Positions 31,375 through 44,006 of a stretch of 64,000 nucleotides of DNA are shown here, in pieces. The stretch lies in contig OX327710.1 in assembly GCA_946807835.1 (NCBI GenBank), positions 12,078,501 through 12,142,500 of the forward strand. Reading direction: 5' to 3'. The position numbers and the translations under genes were made by a program. Under the pieces are notes generated by a model that searched no databases, was not told the origin of the DNA, and saw only the letters and a program-made list of their open reading frames with translations. How positions within the stretch are numbered: the stretch's first letter is position 1; each line of letters starts with the position of its first letter. This DNA comes from Ailanthus altissimus (taxonomy: Eukaryota > Streptophyta > Magnoliopsida > Sapindales > Simaroubaceae).

Positions 31375-33199
31375 TAAAATTTTAAAAATATTAAAATATA
31401 CATATTGTTTTCTTAAACTTTAAGGTTCAAATTTTTTTTTTTTAAATAAAGAAAATTGTAAGTCGTAACCCCACTTCCATTCTAATGATATAGAAATTTG
31501 TTCACATTCTTCTTTTTCTTAGCTACTACCCTTCACATCTCTGATATCAATCGTTTAAATTATATTTATTTATATACATTTCAATTAAAAATCTATAGTT
31601 AACATAATCTTCTTAATAGTCTCATTTTCAAAATCTTTATAATGACTTAAAATTACTTCTATTAATTTGGCTAGTCTTATCCTACACACCTTCGATTTCT
31701 ATTTTTTTTTAATCTGTAAAAAAAATATTTTGATAATAATAAGTTAGTATTTATTTATGAAAGTTTTTTAACAATATAAATAAAAATTTAGAATTAAAAA
31801 AAAACTACTTGTGTTAAAATGAGATCAACACTCTATTTTTAAATTCGTCAAGCGTGCAATTTGGTAGATTTTGCATTTATTTAGACACATGGTAAGATGT
31901 GATTCACCGATATAAATTGAGTTTTCACGAACAGGCACAAAGTACTTATAAGTCAAAATAAGCAATCATTACACATAATAACATAATACCTCTCTTCAGC
32001 GTGGTTATTGAAGTAATTTCGTCCATAAATAATTTAATTTCGTAATAAATTAAAATTTGCAATTGCTACTTAGTCTATACCAAATACCAGTCCATATACT
32101 TTCCATTATTGTTACCAAAACTTAGTATTATCATACAATAATACTTAAGATGATTTGAAATACATTATATAAAATTTAAAATTAAATTCTCCTCCAAGTT
32201 GATGAGAGAAACATTTATATTTCAAAACTCTTATATTAGTTTGTTACATAAAATTTTTACCAATTAAATTAATTGATACTCACAAGTATATATATATTGA
32301 TTGCTATAAGCAAATAACTAAATGCGAAAGTTAAAGATAACTCAATTACTAAAAAATCTTTTGAAAGTATTATAACAATTCTACAAGTATTGAAAAGTAA
32401 ATTAATTATCAGAGAGCTATACACATATTTATAAGCGAGAGGATGGAGTGAAATTCACCTTTATACTCTCACCACCTTAACTCAACCACCTTTACAACAC
32501 TCCCTTGTAAATTTCACTACTTTAATTGTATTTTATATTGTTAAGAAAAATTCAGTATGACAAAAAATAACTAGAAATAAATATAGCTCTATAATGTATA
32601 TTTGTAGTGAACGTACTTTAAGACTGCCTCATTAAAAATCTTGTTAGTAAAACCCAATGAATTAAAGCCTACTCAAAGAAAAAAAAAGTTTAGTATACAT
32701 TTGTAATTGATGTAACTCATCTCTTAGAAGTATTTGCTCTCCTTACTTAAATGTTTTTCCTCAGAGTAACATCCACTAATTTGATATTTGGTTGAGGTGG
32801 TATATACCAACTTTGTAAATTAATTTCTTAAAAGTTGACATTAGTAGAGATTTAGTGAACAAATCCGCAAAATTATTAATGGAGCATATTTGTTTAACGT
32901 TAATTTTCTTACTTTGCTGCAACTCATGAGTGTAGAAGAATTTTAGACAAATATTTATAGTTCTATCTCTTTTGATGTATATGCTTTTAACGTGAGCAAT
33001 ACAAGTCACATTGTCTTCATATATTATAATTAGAATATTTGTTCCAAAACTAGGCTGTATGTACTATAAATATGATGAATGATAGATTGCAGTTATATAC
33101 ATTCCCTGCTTGTTTCATGTAGCAACAGTTAAGTCACTGTAGCAGCACTATAGCACAGGAGATTTACTATAGCAACAACTATTTTTCGCTCCTTATAAT
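31375..33199 (-). pseudogene. Copy B of the copia 3' segment (left part)
   Basis: This is homologous to 9112-10975. It includes the copia RNase H end at 32776-33009: MTCIAHVKSIYIKRDRTI, KFFYTHELQQS and NNFADLFTKSLL, the usual closing blocks of Ty1/copia pol. The 3' LTR-like stretch (about 32310-32495) and the start of the nested LTR (from about 33108) are also included. The segment is cut at 33199 by the solo LTR at 33200. Confidence 0.85.
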
Positions 33200-34219
33200 T
33201 GTTAGGGTCGGTGCTTACGTGTCATCTCTGAATGTACATATATTTGTATATTTATACAAGTGTACATTCCTATTAAATCGCTAATACCCATTAATATGAT
33301 ACTATACATGTAACGTTGCAAACATTATACAATCTGAAGGAGTTCAAACCAGATTTAAAAAAGTTGAGATAAGGGCTCATAGTTAGCCACACTGAAAGAT
33401 ATAAATGTTAAATATTAGCACGGTTAAGTATTAGCTTGTTATAATACTTAGTAGATCCAAGAGTTGGAGTATTGTCTGTAATAGGACACAGACTTAGGAA
33501 TATACTAGTAACTGCATAGTTGTAAGAGTTATAATCGGGTGCTAGAAAATGTTAATTGCACAAGTATGTTCTCGAATAATTGTCTCTAATCTATTTCTGC
33601 CAATGCGCGTCTGTCGGTGGATACCTTTATACATAGATCAGCATATGTCGTACCTATAGGGTATAGATGGTCGTTCCTAACCGACTGTGAGCTTGGAGAT
33701 TGTATTGACATATGGGTATCCAGTTAGGACTGGATATGAGAAAGACTCACGAAGGCCTTTGATAGACATCCTATATAAGCCATCAACAGACGGTCCTCTC
33801 GAGTTGAGTAGTATACGTGGTCCTTTGACCTGAGTGCCATGGTGGTCTTGTAAGTAATTCACTATACTTTGGTTTCACGCATATCACAGACTTTTCATGG
33901 TGTGACCGCTGAGTGTCGCTGGGTATAATTCGATGCTTATAAAATCCAGTGCGTACAGATATGGGATCTGTCAGCTTGCATAGGGAGTTCGATATCCAAA
34001 TGCTTCGAGACTGTGTCTCAGAAAGTCTTGTGGTCACAAGCATTAATACTGGGAAAGAGTTCTGCCAAGGTAGAACAATATGGTAAAAGAGTTTGCGTAT
34101 ATTATTCAATGAGATATGAGTCTAGAGATAAGACATAGATGAGCACTAGGAAATTTGACGGTGATAATCTATATCCCCGTACAGGATATCATGACAGAAT
34201 GACTATACGTATGTGTTGT

Positions 34220-36912
34220 TGTCACGCCCTAGACCCAAAAAATCTGACATACGACATCACTTACATTCATTTAATAATATATAAACATTTATTTCAATTT
34301 TGTTTTCAGAATTATAACAATTGAATTATGATTGGGACAATTAGTAAACCGGAGATACGCAGAGTTTTCTCAGAGATTAACACTCTACTACGTCACCAGT
34401 AGCAACTTTATTACCGGAAGCCCAGAATATATTCATTACAAATTCTTACTTAAAATCAAACAATAACCACACTTGGTGAAACTTAAACCAAGTTCAACCA
34501 CACACGATAAAATAATACATAAGTATTTATTTAATAGGGATAAATCAAATATCTTATCCTACGTGTCCCCAAATGAAACACTTAGCAACCTAGCAACTTA
34601 GGGAACCCAAGAAACAGCAGAAGCCTTAACAAATCAGCTAAGCACACATGTACCTTATTTACCTGAAATCACCATAAACTATAATGAGTATAAAACTCAG
34701 TAAACATACTAGTTTTTTATATATCAAATACAAATACATATATGTACACAATGCATATATATGATATGTTGTGATCAATCAAAATTATAATCTTATCAAA
34801 TCACATGTCATGTAAGCGTTTACATTTTCTTTCAAAACATATAATAGGAATAACAATACTCAACTACTATTTAGTAGGACTTATATATCACATATCACAT
34901 AATGAGCCAAATGTCACTCATAGGTGACATACCGTATGAGAGGAATAGTATAAGTGAGATTTTTAAATTATACATATATAATGCTCATGCCCGAAGGTAA
35001 AAGCCAAACTCTCACCCTGATCATCGGTGAGTCTTCTCACATGCACCAATACGCCACCACATGAATATGATTACTCACTTTTCTTTTAGGTATTAATAGG
35101 ATCCTCCCTATATACGGAACACATAACATATACCAATCCCGAAGGAAATGCCACGCATAAAGGCTCCACAAATCACATAAAATGCCTACTAAGTTAATAG
35201 TGAGTTCAAGTACCGTCAAAACATAAAATATTTCTCATGGACATATTACACTTCAAAAGCTCTCTTTGTTAAACACATTTCACTTTGAAAGCTCACTTTC
35301 AAAAATATATATATGTCATGTATGTCCATGCTCACACTCATAAATACATATCTTCACATTTCATATCAAAATATACTTTGACATAACATAAACATATTTC
35401 TAACCACATTTACAAAATCATACAAAACAATTGCTATGTTTATTGTGACTTCAGTAAAAAGTCTAGTATACTTATCTCTTAGCGCTTTCGGGTACAAGGT
35501 TTAATTCTCCTTAACCTATCAATGGAGATTAATCCTTTCATAAGCCTCACAATTCACACAAAACAATTTAAATAGTTTACAAAATTATACTTATTGCACT
35601 TATCACATCAAATTGATCTAATTACTTAGTTTCTCAAAACCTATCATTCTGACCACTTACACTTAATAAAAATTTCTTATATATCAACTGATGTTCAATT
35701 ACTCCAAAATTAGAATATATCATTTTTAACTCATATATCCTTCTTATGTATGAATATTATATCATAATTCCTACACAATCTATTCTATAAACACCATCAA
35801 ATACAAACTATTATTCTGACAGGATCAAGATATTTACTGAACAGTATTCCATCTCCTAATTTTATAAAATCATATACTAACTCAAAAATTATAAAACCAC
35901 TGAAATACTCTTGACACATATATCAATCTATGGTAAATATTTTACTTCAAAAGCACTGTCAAAAGTATTTTAAAACTATTTTATTCTATAGCTTTGAAAA
36001 TCTGTTAATCAAATACTGCAATGAGCTGACACTCTTTAGAAAATCATAACAATTTAACCACATTAATATAAATTCTCAATTTTGCCTATGTCATATTAAA
36101 CATATAAAAGTATCATATTCCATAAATTCGTAATTTGTGAAGATCATTAAGCAGATCAGAAATTATTTGTCACTGTACTATACTGTTTACACAGGAAATG
36201 TTCAGAATTTCAGGGTCATTTTAGTAAATTCACTAAAAATTTAATTTCTGAAATTTTCAATCGATTCAAAGTCTCAGATAATCCTAAACATGTCTAGTTT
36301 CATATACTCAAAAGGTAAAAATTAGAATCGAATCACAACAATTTATAAAATTCCTGGATCAAGAGACTATCAAGTAGAAATTCTGCAATTCATCAAGATT
36401 TATCAAGCTATCTACATAGATCATCATCAATTCTCACAATATCTTACAAAATACACATCAAATCCTCAATTATACATATTTTCAAAAATCAAAATTAAAG
36501 GAATTAACTTAAATAACACCAATAAATTGAGAAATAGTTATGATATACCTCTTAAAATATAAAATTCTAATTTCTTCTTCTTCTTCTCTTTCTCTCCCCT
36601 CTATTTCTCTCTTTTCTCTCTCTAAAGGGGTAGCTCGACCCAACAATGAGTAAATTAGGGTTTCAAAAGTGTATTTTTATACTAAGAGGCTAATTTTTTA
36701 TATTTACAAATTTGCCCCCAAAACTTTTAAAGTATTATAATTTGGTCCTTAAAATAAATGTAAAGTCTTGCAATTAAACGCAATACTAATAGTATATCCT
36801 TAACCTATACAAACACTACTAATAACAATATATAAATCAAGTATCACCCACATACAAATAAAATATGTATATAAATACTTATTCTTACCGATTATGGATA
36901 CTAGTTACTACA
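34220..36912 (-). mobile_element. Solo Tekay-type LTR
   Basis: The plus strand reads TGTCACGCCC to TTACTACA. It is homologous along its length to the 5' LTR at 49145-51801. It is flanked by a perfect 5-bp duplication GTTGT (34215-34219 and 36913-36917) with no internal sequence, so it is a clean solo LTR. It sits inside the solo LTR at 33200-38032. The strand follows the coding direction of the related element at 45.4-49.1 kb. Confidence 0.93.
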
Positions 36913-37321
36913 GTTGTAACCTCAATTTGCATGGTTCAACGCGCTGATTTGTTTATTCGTGATATGTGCGTAGGGCATTGCTTACGGACTCATAGAATAG
37001 TTTTATTTGATGAATCGGGCATAAGACCTAGGGAGTCCTGCCATATGGAGTGTACTCGTTGTGCACTAGGGCCACATGCTAGATTAAATTGTTTAATCTA
37101 GTAATATTCAACACTACTACGGGAATGCATGCGTGTCTATATTTAAGTGTTAAATATAACAATTAGTCAATAATTATTATGTACTAATTATATAATGACA
37201 CGTGGTGTATTGTGGACCTTCGGTTGAGTTTACCCAAGTGTGAGTTTGGTGGGACCCACTAGAGAGTAGAGTTGGTAACTATTTATGAAAGGCAAAATGG
37301 TCATTTCATATTTTGATTATT

Positions 37322-37605
37322 TAATTGTTAAATAATTAAAATATTTCTCTTATTATATTATATAATATATTATTTTATTATATGATATTATATATATTAA
37401 TATTATATTTTAGGTGCCAATAGTTGGCACCCATTATTAATATATATTTTATTATATAATATATTATATTAATATTTTATTATATATATATAAAAAGAGA
37501 GAAAAAAAAAAGGTATGTTTTTTGGCCATTTGGTCGAGAAGAAAGAAATGGAGAGGTGAAGAAGAGAAGAAGAAAGAAGAAGAAGAAGAAAAAAAAAAAG
37601 GAAAG
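37322..37605. repeat. AT-rich and GA-rich low-complexity tracts
   Basis: Degenerate TATTATA repeats (37322-37490) are followed by a GAAGAA-rich tract (37535-37605) within the outer solo LTR. A 9-bp inverted repeat, TGCCAATAG-TTGGCA type, occurs near 37412-37430. Two short frames on opposite strands here are low-complexity artefacts. Confidence 0.7.
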
Positions 37606-38032
37606 ATAAAATTGTTTAATTTTTTTTTTATGCTTTCAATTGAAGTAATGATGGATTGCTTCAAATTCTCCATTTCTTATCCTTTTGGAGAAAATGATAA
37701 AAATACACACTAATCATTTTGGGGTTTCAGAGTTAAACCCAATGCTGTGTAGAAGGCTGCTGTTCTAGCTCACCAAGCCCACTGTGTTGTTGACTAGAAC
37801 TGCTTGAGAGTTAGTCTCCATGCGGACTCTGAAAAAAATACGTGTATAACGTTACACGTTAAGGTGAGTTCTCAACCTTTACTAATATATTAATATGATT
37901 AATATATTTTATTTATTGTATTTATTGTAATTTACACGCTTCTGCCACGTAGAATATGTATAAGATACTTATTTTAGGCAATAGATACAATTGCACATGC
38001 ATACACCCACGTGTACTAGATTTCTGGCAACA

Positions 38033-38684
38033 ATAAATACCTTACTCAATTGAAGGTTAAAAGAAATAAGAGAAGAAGAGAAAAATGTTATATATTAGAA
38101 TTGAGAGCTTCATTATTTTTATAATTTCATATTTACTCATTTTGGAGTTTAAATTATTTTACTTATCAATTCTTGTATTGATTTTATTCAAGTGTTTGTG
38201 AGAAACACTTTGTGAAGAGAGTGGTTACTCTTTTGTTATAAGTTCAGTGTTTATGGAAAACACTTTGAGAGGAAAGTTGTTACTCTTTAAATGTAAGGGG
38301 TTTAATTGGTACCTTAGAAACAAATTTGTTGTAAAGGTTTCTTGACATCTTAGAAGTCAAGTGTATTAATTCTTGGCCTTGGTTTAAAGTAAGCTAATGG
38401 AATCCTTAAGGTGAGTTACTTGGGGCGTGGACGCAGGCCGTATGGAGTACTGAACCACGTAAACATCCGGGTGCCATTCTCTCTATCTATTACTCTATTA
38501 TTTATTGTAATTATTTGTTAAATTTGTTTATGTTTTAATATTTGCATAAATTATTTATATTAGTGTACTAATTTTTAAATACCCAATTCACCCCACCTTT
38601 TGGGTTGCCTATCTAAAATTTTCATTACAAAACTGAATCTTGCCAATAAGCTTATTACAAAAGTTATGTTTGATATGGTGCACT
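38033..38684 (-). repeat. Copy B of the copia/nested-LTR segment (right part)
   Basis: This continues the match to copy A (10975-11620), including the hairpin pair near 38190-38250 and the GTGGACGCAGGC and AACCACGTAAAC phrases. The match stops at about 38684 within the copia RT end, where it joins the truncated Athila-like integrase. Confidence 0.85.
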
Positions 38685-38689
38685 TGTCT

Positions 38690-39260
38690 AAGGATGATAA
38701 GGGGTGGCAACTTTATGAGTACTATCATATTTTTTCATTAATGTTTCAAATGATTTATTACAAAAATGCTTACCCCCATCACTTATAATGGCTCGAGGGA
38801 TTCTAAATCGACTTAAGATATTTTCTTTCAAAAATTTCATGACTGGTTTATGGTCATTATTTCGACATGGAATAACCTCAATCTATTTTGAGACATAATA
38901 TACTACAACTAAGATATACGTAAATCCAAATGATAACGAAAATGGTCCTATGAAATCTATCCCCCAACAATCAAAGTTCTCAATAACAAGAATGAGATTC
39001 AAAGGCATCATGTTTAGTTTTAAAATTGATCCTAACGTTTGACAATTTTTACACATTATACAAAATGCATGTGTATCTTTAAATAAAGTGGGTCAATAAA
39101 ATCCACACTGCAAGATTTTTGCAGCTGTTTTCTTTGATGAGAAATGTCCCCCACATGCTTCAGAATGACAAAATTCAATAACTTTACTTACATTATTGTC
39201 GAGTATGCATCTTCGAAATATTTGATCACGACAATATTTGAAGAGATAAAGATCATCTTA
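38690..39260 (-). pseudogene. Integrase remnant, Athila-like element 2
   Basis: The minus strand gives the HHCC zinc-binding region (about 39100-39230), a GIDFIGPF-type core start near 38950, and a SDGGKHF-type second Asp block near 38780. It ends soon after, so the catalytic Glu region and C-terminal module are absent. Stops interrupt it. Confidence 0.8.
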
Positions 39261-40445
39261 ATAAAAAATTTTCACCTCAGTTAAAAATTTTCTTTTGTCT
39301 TGAGCATTCCATTGAGGTGGCATTTCTCCTATTACAAGAAAAATAACAATATTAGCATACCAAGGCATTATAACAGTAGAAAATAAAATTTCATCGGGAA
39401 TAGAATCATTAATAGGTGTTATTTCTATTGATGAATCTAATGCGAGTCTTGATAAGTGATCTGCAACAACATTCTCAACTCCCTTCTTATCCTTGATAGT
39501 GATAATAAATTCTTGAAGCAATAGAATCCATCGAATTAGTCTTGGTTTTGTATCCTGTTTTGACATTAAGTATCTTACAGCAGCACGGTCAGTAAATACA
39601 ATAGTTGAAGAACCAATTAAGTACGAACAAAATTTGTCTAATGCAAATATTACTGCAAGTAGTTCTTTTTCAGTTGTTGTGTAATTCATTTGTGCATTGT
39701 TTAAAATTCTATTTACGTAATAAATTACATTGGATTTACCTTTCGTTTTTTATCCCAATACAGCACCAACAACGTAGTCACTAGCATCACACATTAACTC
39801 AAAAGGTAAAGATTAGTCAGGAGATTGTATGATAGGAGCAGATATTAAGAGGCCAATTAATTTTTCAAATGAACTTTGACACTTTTAAGTCTACTCAAAT
39901 GATACATCTTTTGCTAAGAGGTTTAGATATAGCACTAAAATTTTTTATGAACCTCCTATAGAATCCAGCATGTCCTAAAAAGGATCGGGCTTCTCTAACT
40001 ATTTTTTGTGGAGGCAAATGTGTAATGAGTTCAAATTTTGCCTTATCTACTTCAATTCTTTTAGAAGACACTACATGTCCCAAAACATTTCCAGAAGTAA
40101 CCATATAATGACATTTTTCTCAATTCAATACAAGACTCTTTTCTTCACATCTTTTTAAGACATTTTCTAAGTTTTCAAGACAATTATTAAAAGAATTTCC
40201 AAACACAGTTAAATCATCCATGAAAACTTCTAAATAATGCTCAATCATGTCACTAAAAATGCTTAACATACATCTCTGAAATGTTGTTGGGGCATTACAA
40301 AGTCCAAATGGCATTCTTCTAAAAGCAAATGTTCCAAAGAGGCATGTGGATGTAGTCTTTTTTTGGTCCTCTAGTGCTATGATAATTTGATAATAGCTAG
40401 AATAACCATCTAGAAAGCAATAGTATGGATGTCTTGCTACTCTTT
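39258..40445 (-). pseudogene. RNase H and distal RT, Athila-like element 2
   Basis: RNase H (39258-39689) has [20 protein letters not shown], a TDRAAVRYL block and [11 protein letters not shown]. Upstream lie [12 protein letters not shown] (near 39960) and the RT pieces at 40120-40314 with [15 protein letters not shown] and the catalytic [10 protein letters not shown] (about 40190-40225). Frameshifts separate the pieces. The sequence is close to that of the young element. Confidence 0.88.
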
Positions 40446-41120
40446 CTATAATTTGATCAAGGAATGGTAAAGAAAAATGGTCTTTCTAGTGGCCGAGTTC
40501 AACTTTCTATAATCTATGCACATCCTCCAACTAGATGAGACTTGAGTTGGTATTAACTCACCTTTTTCATTTTCAATGATTGTGATTCCAGATTTTTTTG
40601 GTACTACCTGAGTAAGACTTACCCACTTACTATCTAAGATAGGATAGATGATTCCTACTTTAAGTAATTTGAGAACTTCAGCTCTCACTACCTCTTTCAT
40701 ATGTGGATTTAATCTCTTTTGAGGTTGTTGGGAAGTTTTGGCATTATCCTCTAGGTGTATTTTATGTATGCAAATCAAAGGATTAATACCATTTATGTCT
40801 TTTAAAGTCCACCCAATTGTATTTTTATGCATTTTTAATAATTCAATCAACTTACCTTCTTGTTCGCTTATGAGTGTAAAAGACATTACCACCGGGTAAG
40901 TTTGTTTCTCTCCAAGAAATGCATATTTCAGTCCTTCAGGCAGAGGTTTTAACTCATACTTTGAAATTTCATTCTGTTTACCCTCATTTTCTCCCAATTC
41001 TTCAAATTTTAGTTTCCATCCTTTATTTTCAATCACCTGTGCACAGTCAAGTAAAGAATATATTTCAAAGATTTTAGGATCTAATTGTATATTTGACTCA
41101 AATGAATTTATTAAACACAT
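40446..41120 (-). pseudogene. Proximal RT, Athila-like element 2
   Basis: 224 codons cover the region before and at the start of RT: KHNT-type linker, GWTLKDINGINPLICIHKI, VVPKKSGITIIENEKGE and [19 protein letters not shown] frameshift just after this separates it from the FMDD-containing piece. The frame is otherwise well kept. Confidence 0.88.
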
Positions 41121-41141
41121 TTCTAAGGGATCGGTAGAACT

Positions 41142-41696
41142 CTATTTTTGAATATGATCCTCCGCAATCGTTTCAATCATGTCGCCTTCTTCACTTTCAT
41201 CCTCCCCTTCATACAGTTGCTTACACATATTGAAAACATTGAGTTTAAGTGTCATGTTTCCAAATGAAAGCTTCATTACTCCATTCCTGTAATTAATCAA
41301 AGCGTTAGAAGTTGCTAAAAATGGATGACCCAAAATAACAGGTATTGGATTACATTCTTTAACAAATTCTGTGTCTAAGACAATAAAATCCACAAGATAT
41401 ATGAATTTATCAACTTGAACTAAAACATCTTCTACTGTTCCTCTTGGTACTTTTATTGATCTATCGACAAGTAAAATGGTTACAGAAGTTGATTTTAACT
41501 CATCGAGATTGAGCTGCTGATAAACTGAATACGGCAATAAATTCACACTAGCACCAAGATCAAGTAAGGCTTGTTCAATTTTATGACTTCCAATAATACA
41601 TGAAATTGTAGGACAACCAGGGTCTTTATATTTCAAAGCATTATTGTTCTGAAGAATGGCACTTACTTGTTCAACTAAAAATGCTTTCTTTTTCAC
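41142..41696 (-). pseudogene. Aspartic protease region, Athila-like element 2
   Basis: 184 open codons carry [18 protein letters not shown] (catalytic Asp near 41555), LVDRSIKVPRGTVEDVLV, PVILGHPFLATSNALI and [10 protein letters not shown], the retropepsin and following linker as in the young element. A stop separates it from RT. Confidence 0.88.
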
Positions 41697-41753
41697 ATTC
41701 AGTTTTCTTTTTACTGTGCATAAATCCTTAAAAAAATTTGTATAAGAGGGAAC

Positions 41754-43487
41754 CTATTTAATAGCATCTAGTAAATGAATATTAACTTTTACCTGTTTGA
41801 AGATTTCAAATATTTTAGGATTGTGATTTATTTTCTTAGTATTATGTAATACATGAGGAAATGGGGGTGGAGGTGAGGGTTTAGTGTTTTCTTCATTAGG
41901 TGTAGGTTCAACACTTTTCTTACCCTTAGAGATTGATTCATCACTCTCATGAGGTTCATGACTTTCTTTTTCAACAATTTTACCACTCTGAAGAGTGATA
42001 ACTGCTTTAACTTGATCTATGTGTTGGCTTTCTAAACTACATGCATTTGAGTTATATTGTCCTTTGGGGTTTAGCTGTAGTTGAGAAGGAAATTTTTCTT
42101 TCTTATAAATGTTCAATGCAGATGCAAATTTAGCAAGAGTGTCTTTCAAATCAGCAAATGTTTGAGCATTTTGAGAATTAACAGACTTTTGCTTTTCAAT
42201 GAATGTATGCAAAGTTTCTTCAAGTTTTTTCCTAAGAGGTGGGATATATGGTGCATAACCTTGATGATTTTGAAAATTTTGGTATGGTTGGAAAGGTGAT
42301 TGTGAAGCCTGTGCTTGAGTGTCATTCTTTCAACTAAACTTCGGGTGATTTTGTCATCCAAGATTATAATTTTGTGAATATAGGTTATTATTTGACCGCT
42401 TGAATGTGTTTAGAACATTGGCTTGTTCATGGAGACATTCCCTAAATGTAGGCAAAGTTGGGCAATCATTGGTAGAGTGATCATAAGTTTCACAAATATG
42501 ACACACAATTTCTTGAACAGATTTTATTTGACCACTCCTTTTTATTTCTAAAGTTTCGACTTTTCTAGTAAGGGATGCTAATTTGGCTTGAAGGTCATGG
42601 TATTCCTTAAGATGATAAATACCCCCACTAGATGTAGTGGTTTAATTTTTGTTAGGTGCCTCATAGGTACCAACAGTGTCCCAATTTTGAGCATTTTCTG
42701 TTAGTAAGTTAAGATAATTCATTGCCTCTTCTGGGTCTTTATCCTCAAATGTTCCATTACACATCATTTCTACCATTTGCCTAACTTGGAGTGTTAAGCC
42801 CTCATAGAAATTTGAAACTAGTCTCCATGTTTCAAAGCTATGATAGGGACATGTATTAAGTAATTCTTTATACCTTTCTCAACATTGGTAAAGGGTCTCT
42901 CCTGATTTTTGGGCAAAAGTGGTGATTTATCTTTTGAAAGAATTTATTCTATAGGAAGGAAAAATGTTTTTTAGAAATTGTTGTTGCATCTCATCCCATA
43001 AAGAAATATATTATAGCTTAAGGTTTTGAGCCATGTTTTAGCTTTATCTTTTAAAGAAAAAGGGAAAAGCTTAAGTCGAATTGTATTCATGCTACAATTT
43101 TGGTCATTATATGTTTTACACACTTCTTCAAATTCTCTTAGATGTAGATAAGGGTTCTTTGCATCTAAGTCATGAAAAATAGATAAAAGTTGAATAATGC
43201 CTGGCTTAAAAATAAAATATGTTGCATCCGGAGGAAAAATTAAGCAAAATGGTGCATCGGTTCATCTACAATTCAAATAGTCTCTAAGTGTTCTAGGTCG
43301 GTTATGGTCATTATGTTGAGACTGATTGTCCCCTGGGTTTATGAGTCTCTCAATTTGATTTTCGCCCAATGGTGTTAATTGGTAAAGAATGAGAAGATGA
43401 ATGAGAATCTATCAAATTATCAAATGAAGTTTCGACATTACCTTTCACCAAACGATGAGAATTAGAATCTCGAAACCAATCGCTCAT
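41754..43487 (-). pseudogene. gag: gag, Athila-like element 2
   Basis: Gag begins at the ATG at 43487 (MSDWFRDSNS) on the minus strand. The core has an FPFSLKDKAKTWL-like block near 43050, FYEGLTLQVRQMVEMMCNG near 42780 and EEAMNYLNLL near 42720. An intact CX2CX4HX4C zinc knuckle (CHICETYDHSTNDC) is near 42455-42496. The C-terminal part is open at 41754-42212. Several stops and frameshifts break the rest. Confidence 0.85.
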
Positions 43488-43663
43488 AAAAAAAATAAAA
43501 TAAAATACAATAACAATAAATAATACAAATAAGAGAAAATAAATAAAATATTAAACACAGATAAATAAAATATGCAAAACTAAAAGTAAAATAAAGATAA
43601 ATAATTAGAAGTTAGATTAGTAATGTTAGATTATATAATAAAAAGTTAATAAATAAAGAGTAC

Positions 43664-43930
43664 GAGGCTTAGCCTTCCATGAAAATAAAAATAGAATAAT
43701 AAATAAAGTAAAGTAAGTTAGGAGGCTCGGCCTTCCATAAAAATAAAAAACAAAAATAAAAAAGGAATAATAAATAAAGAGTAAGAGGCTCAACCTTCTA
43801 TGAAAATAAAAAGCAAAAATAATAAATAAACAAAAATAAGTTAGGAGGCTTAGCCTTCCATAAAAATAAAAGGCAAAAATTAAATGCGAATAATAAATAA
43901 AATAAATCATGTTAGGAGGCTCAGCCTTCT
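43664..43930 (-). promoter_or_regulatory. Leader array of five hairpin modules, element 2
   Basis: Five units about 57-71 bases apart (hairpins starting 43664, 43721, 43785, 43844, 43915) are built on GGAGGC-NNN-GCCTTCC on the plus strand. The sense strand is GGAAGGC-NNN-GCCTCC, with the bulge at the same place as in the young element. At 43718-43738 the sense strand is a complete 21-nt micro-ORF, M-E-G-R-A-S-stop. At 43784-43799 the outer pair changes from G-C to A-T. The long low-complexity frame on the minus strand (43626-43910) is an artefact of the repeats. Confidence 0.75.
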
Positions 43931-43983
43931 ATGAAAATAAAATAAACAAACAAACAACAAAAGAAATAATGTTAATTTCACTT

Positions 43984-44000
43984 CTTCGGCAACGACGCCA
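43984..44000 (-). promoter_or_regulatory. Primer-binding site (tRNA-Asp type), element 2
   Basis: The sense strand reads TGGCGTCGTTGCCGAAG, which differs from the intact site in the young element by C-to-T and G-to-A changes. It lies six bases from the LTR edge. Confidence 0.85.
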
Positions 44001-44006
44001 AAAACT

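Larger units (their letters stand above)
33200..38032. mobile_element. Solo LTR (about 2.1 kb) split by another LTR
   Basis: It begins TGTTAGGGTC and ends CTGGCAACA. It is flanked by ATAAT (33195-33199) and ATAAA (38033-38037), a 5-bp target duplication with one mismatch. The uninterrupted site is visible in copy A as CCTTATAAATACC. Removing the inner LTR (34220-36912 plus its target repeat) leaves about 2135 bp. There is no internal region, so it is a solo LTR left by recombination. GTGGGACCCACTAGAG near 37250 is reminiscent of Ty3/gypsy LTRs. Small open frames inside are not genes. Confidence 0.8.

Noticed and set aside
37464..37713. Opposed ORFs over 37464-37713
   Set aside because: Both are translations of GAA/TTC-rich low complexity inside a solo LTR.
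43626..43910. 94-codon Phe/Tyr/Leu-rich membrane-like ORF
   Set aside because: It is the antisense reading of AT-rich tandem leader repeats.
43664..43930. CRISPR-like array of regularly spaced short repeats
   Set aside because: Repeats are diverged hairpins in a plant retrotransposon leader; spacers are AT-rich and related to each other, and there are no cas genes.
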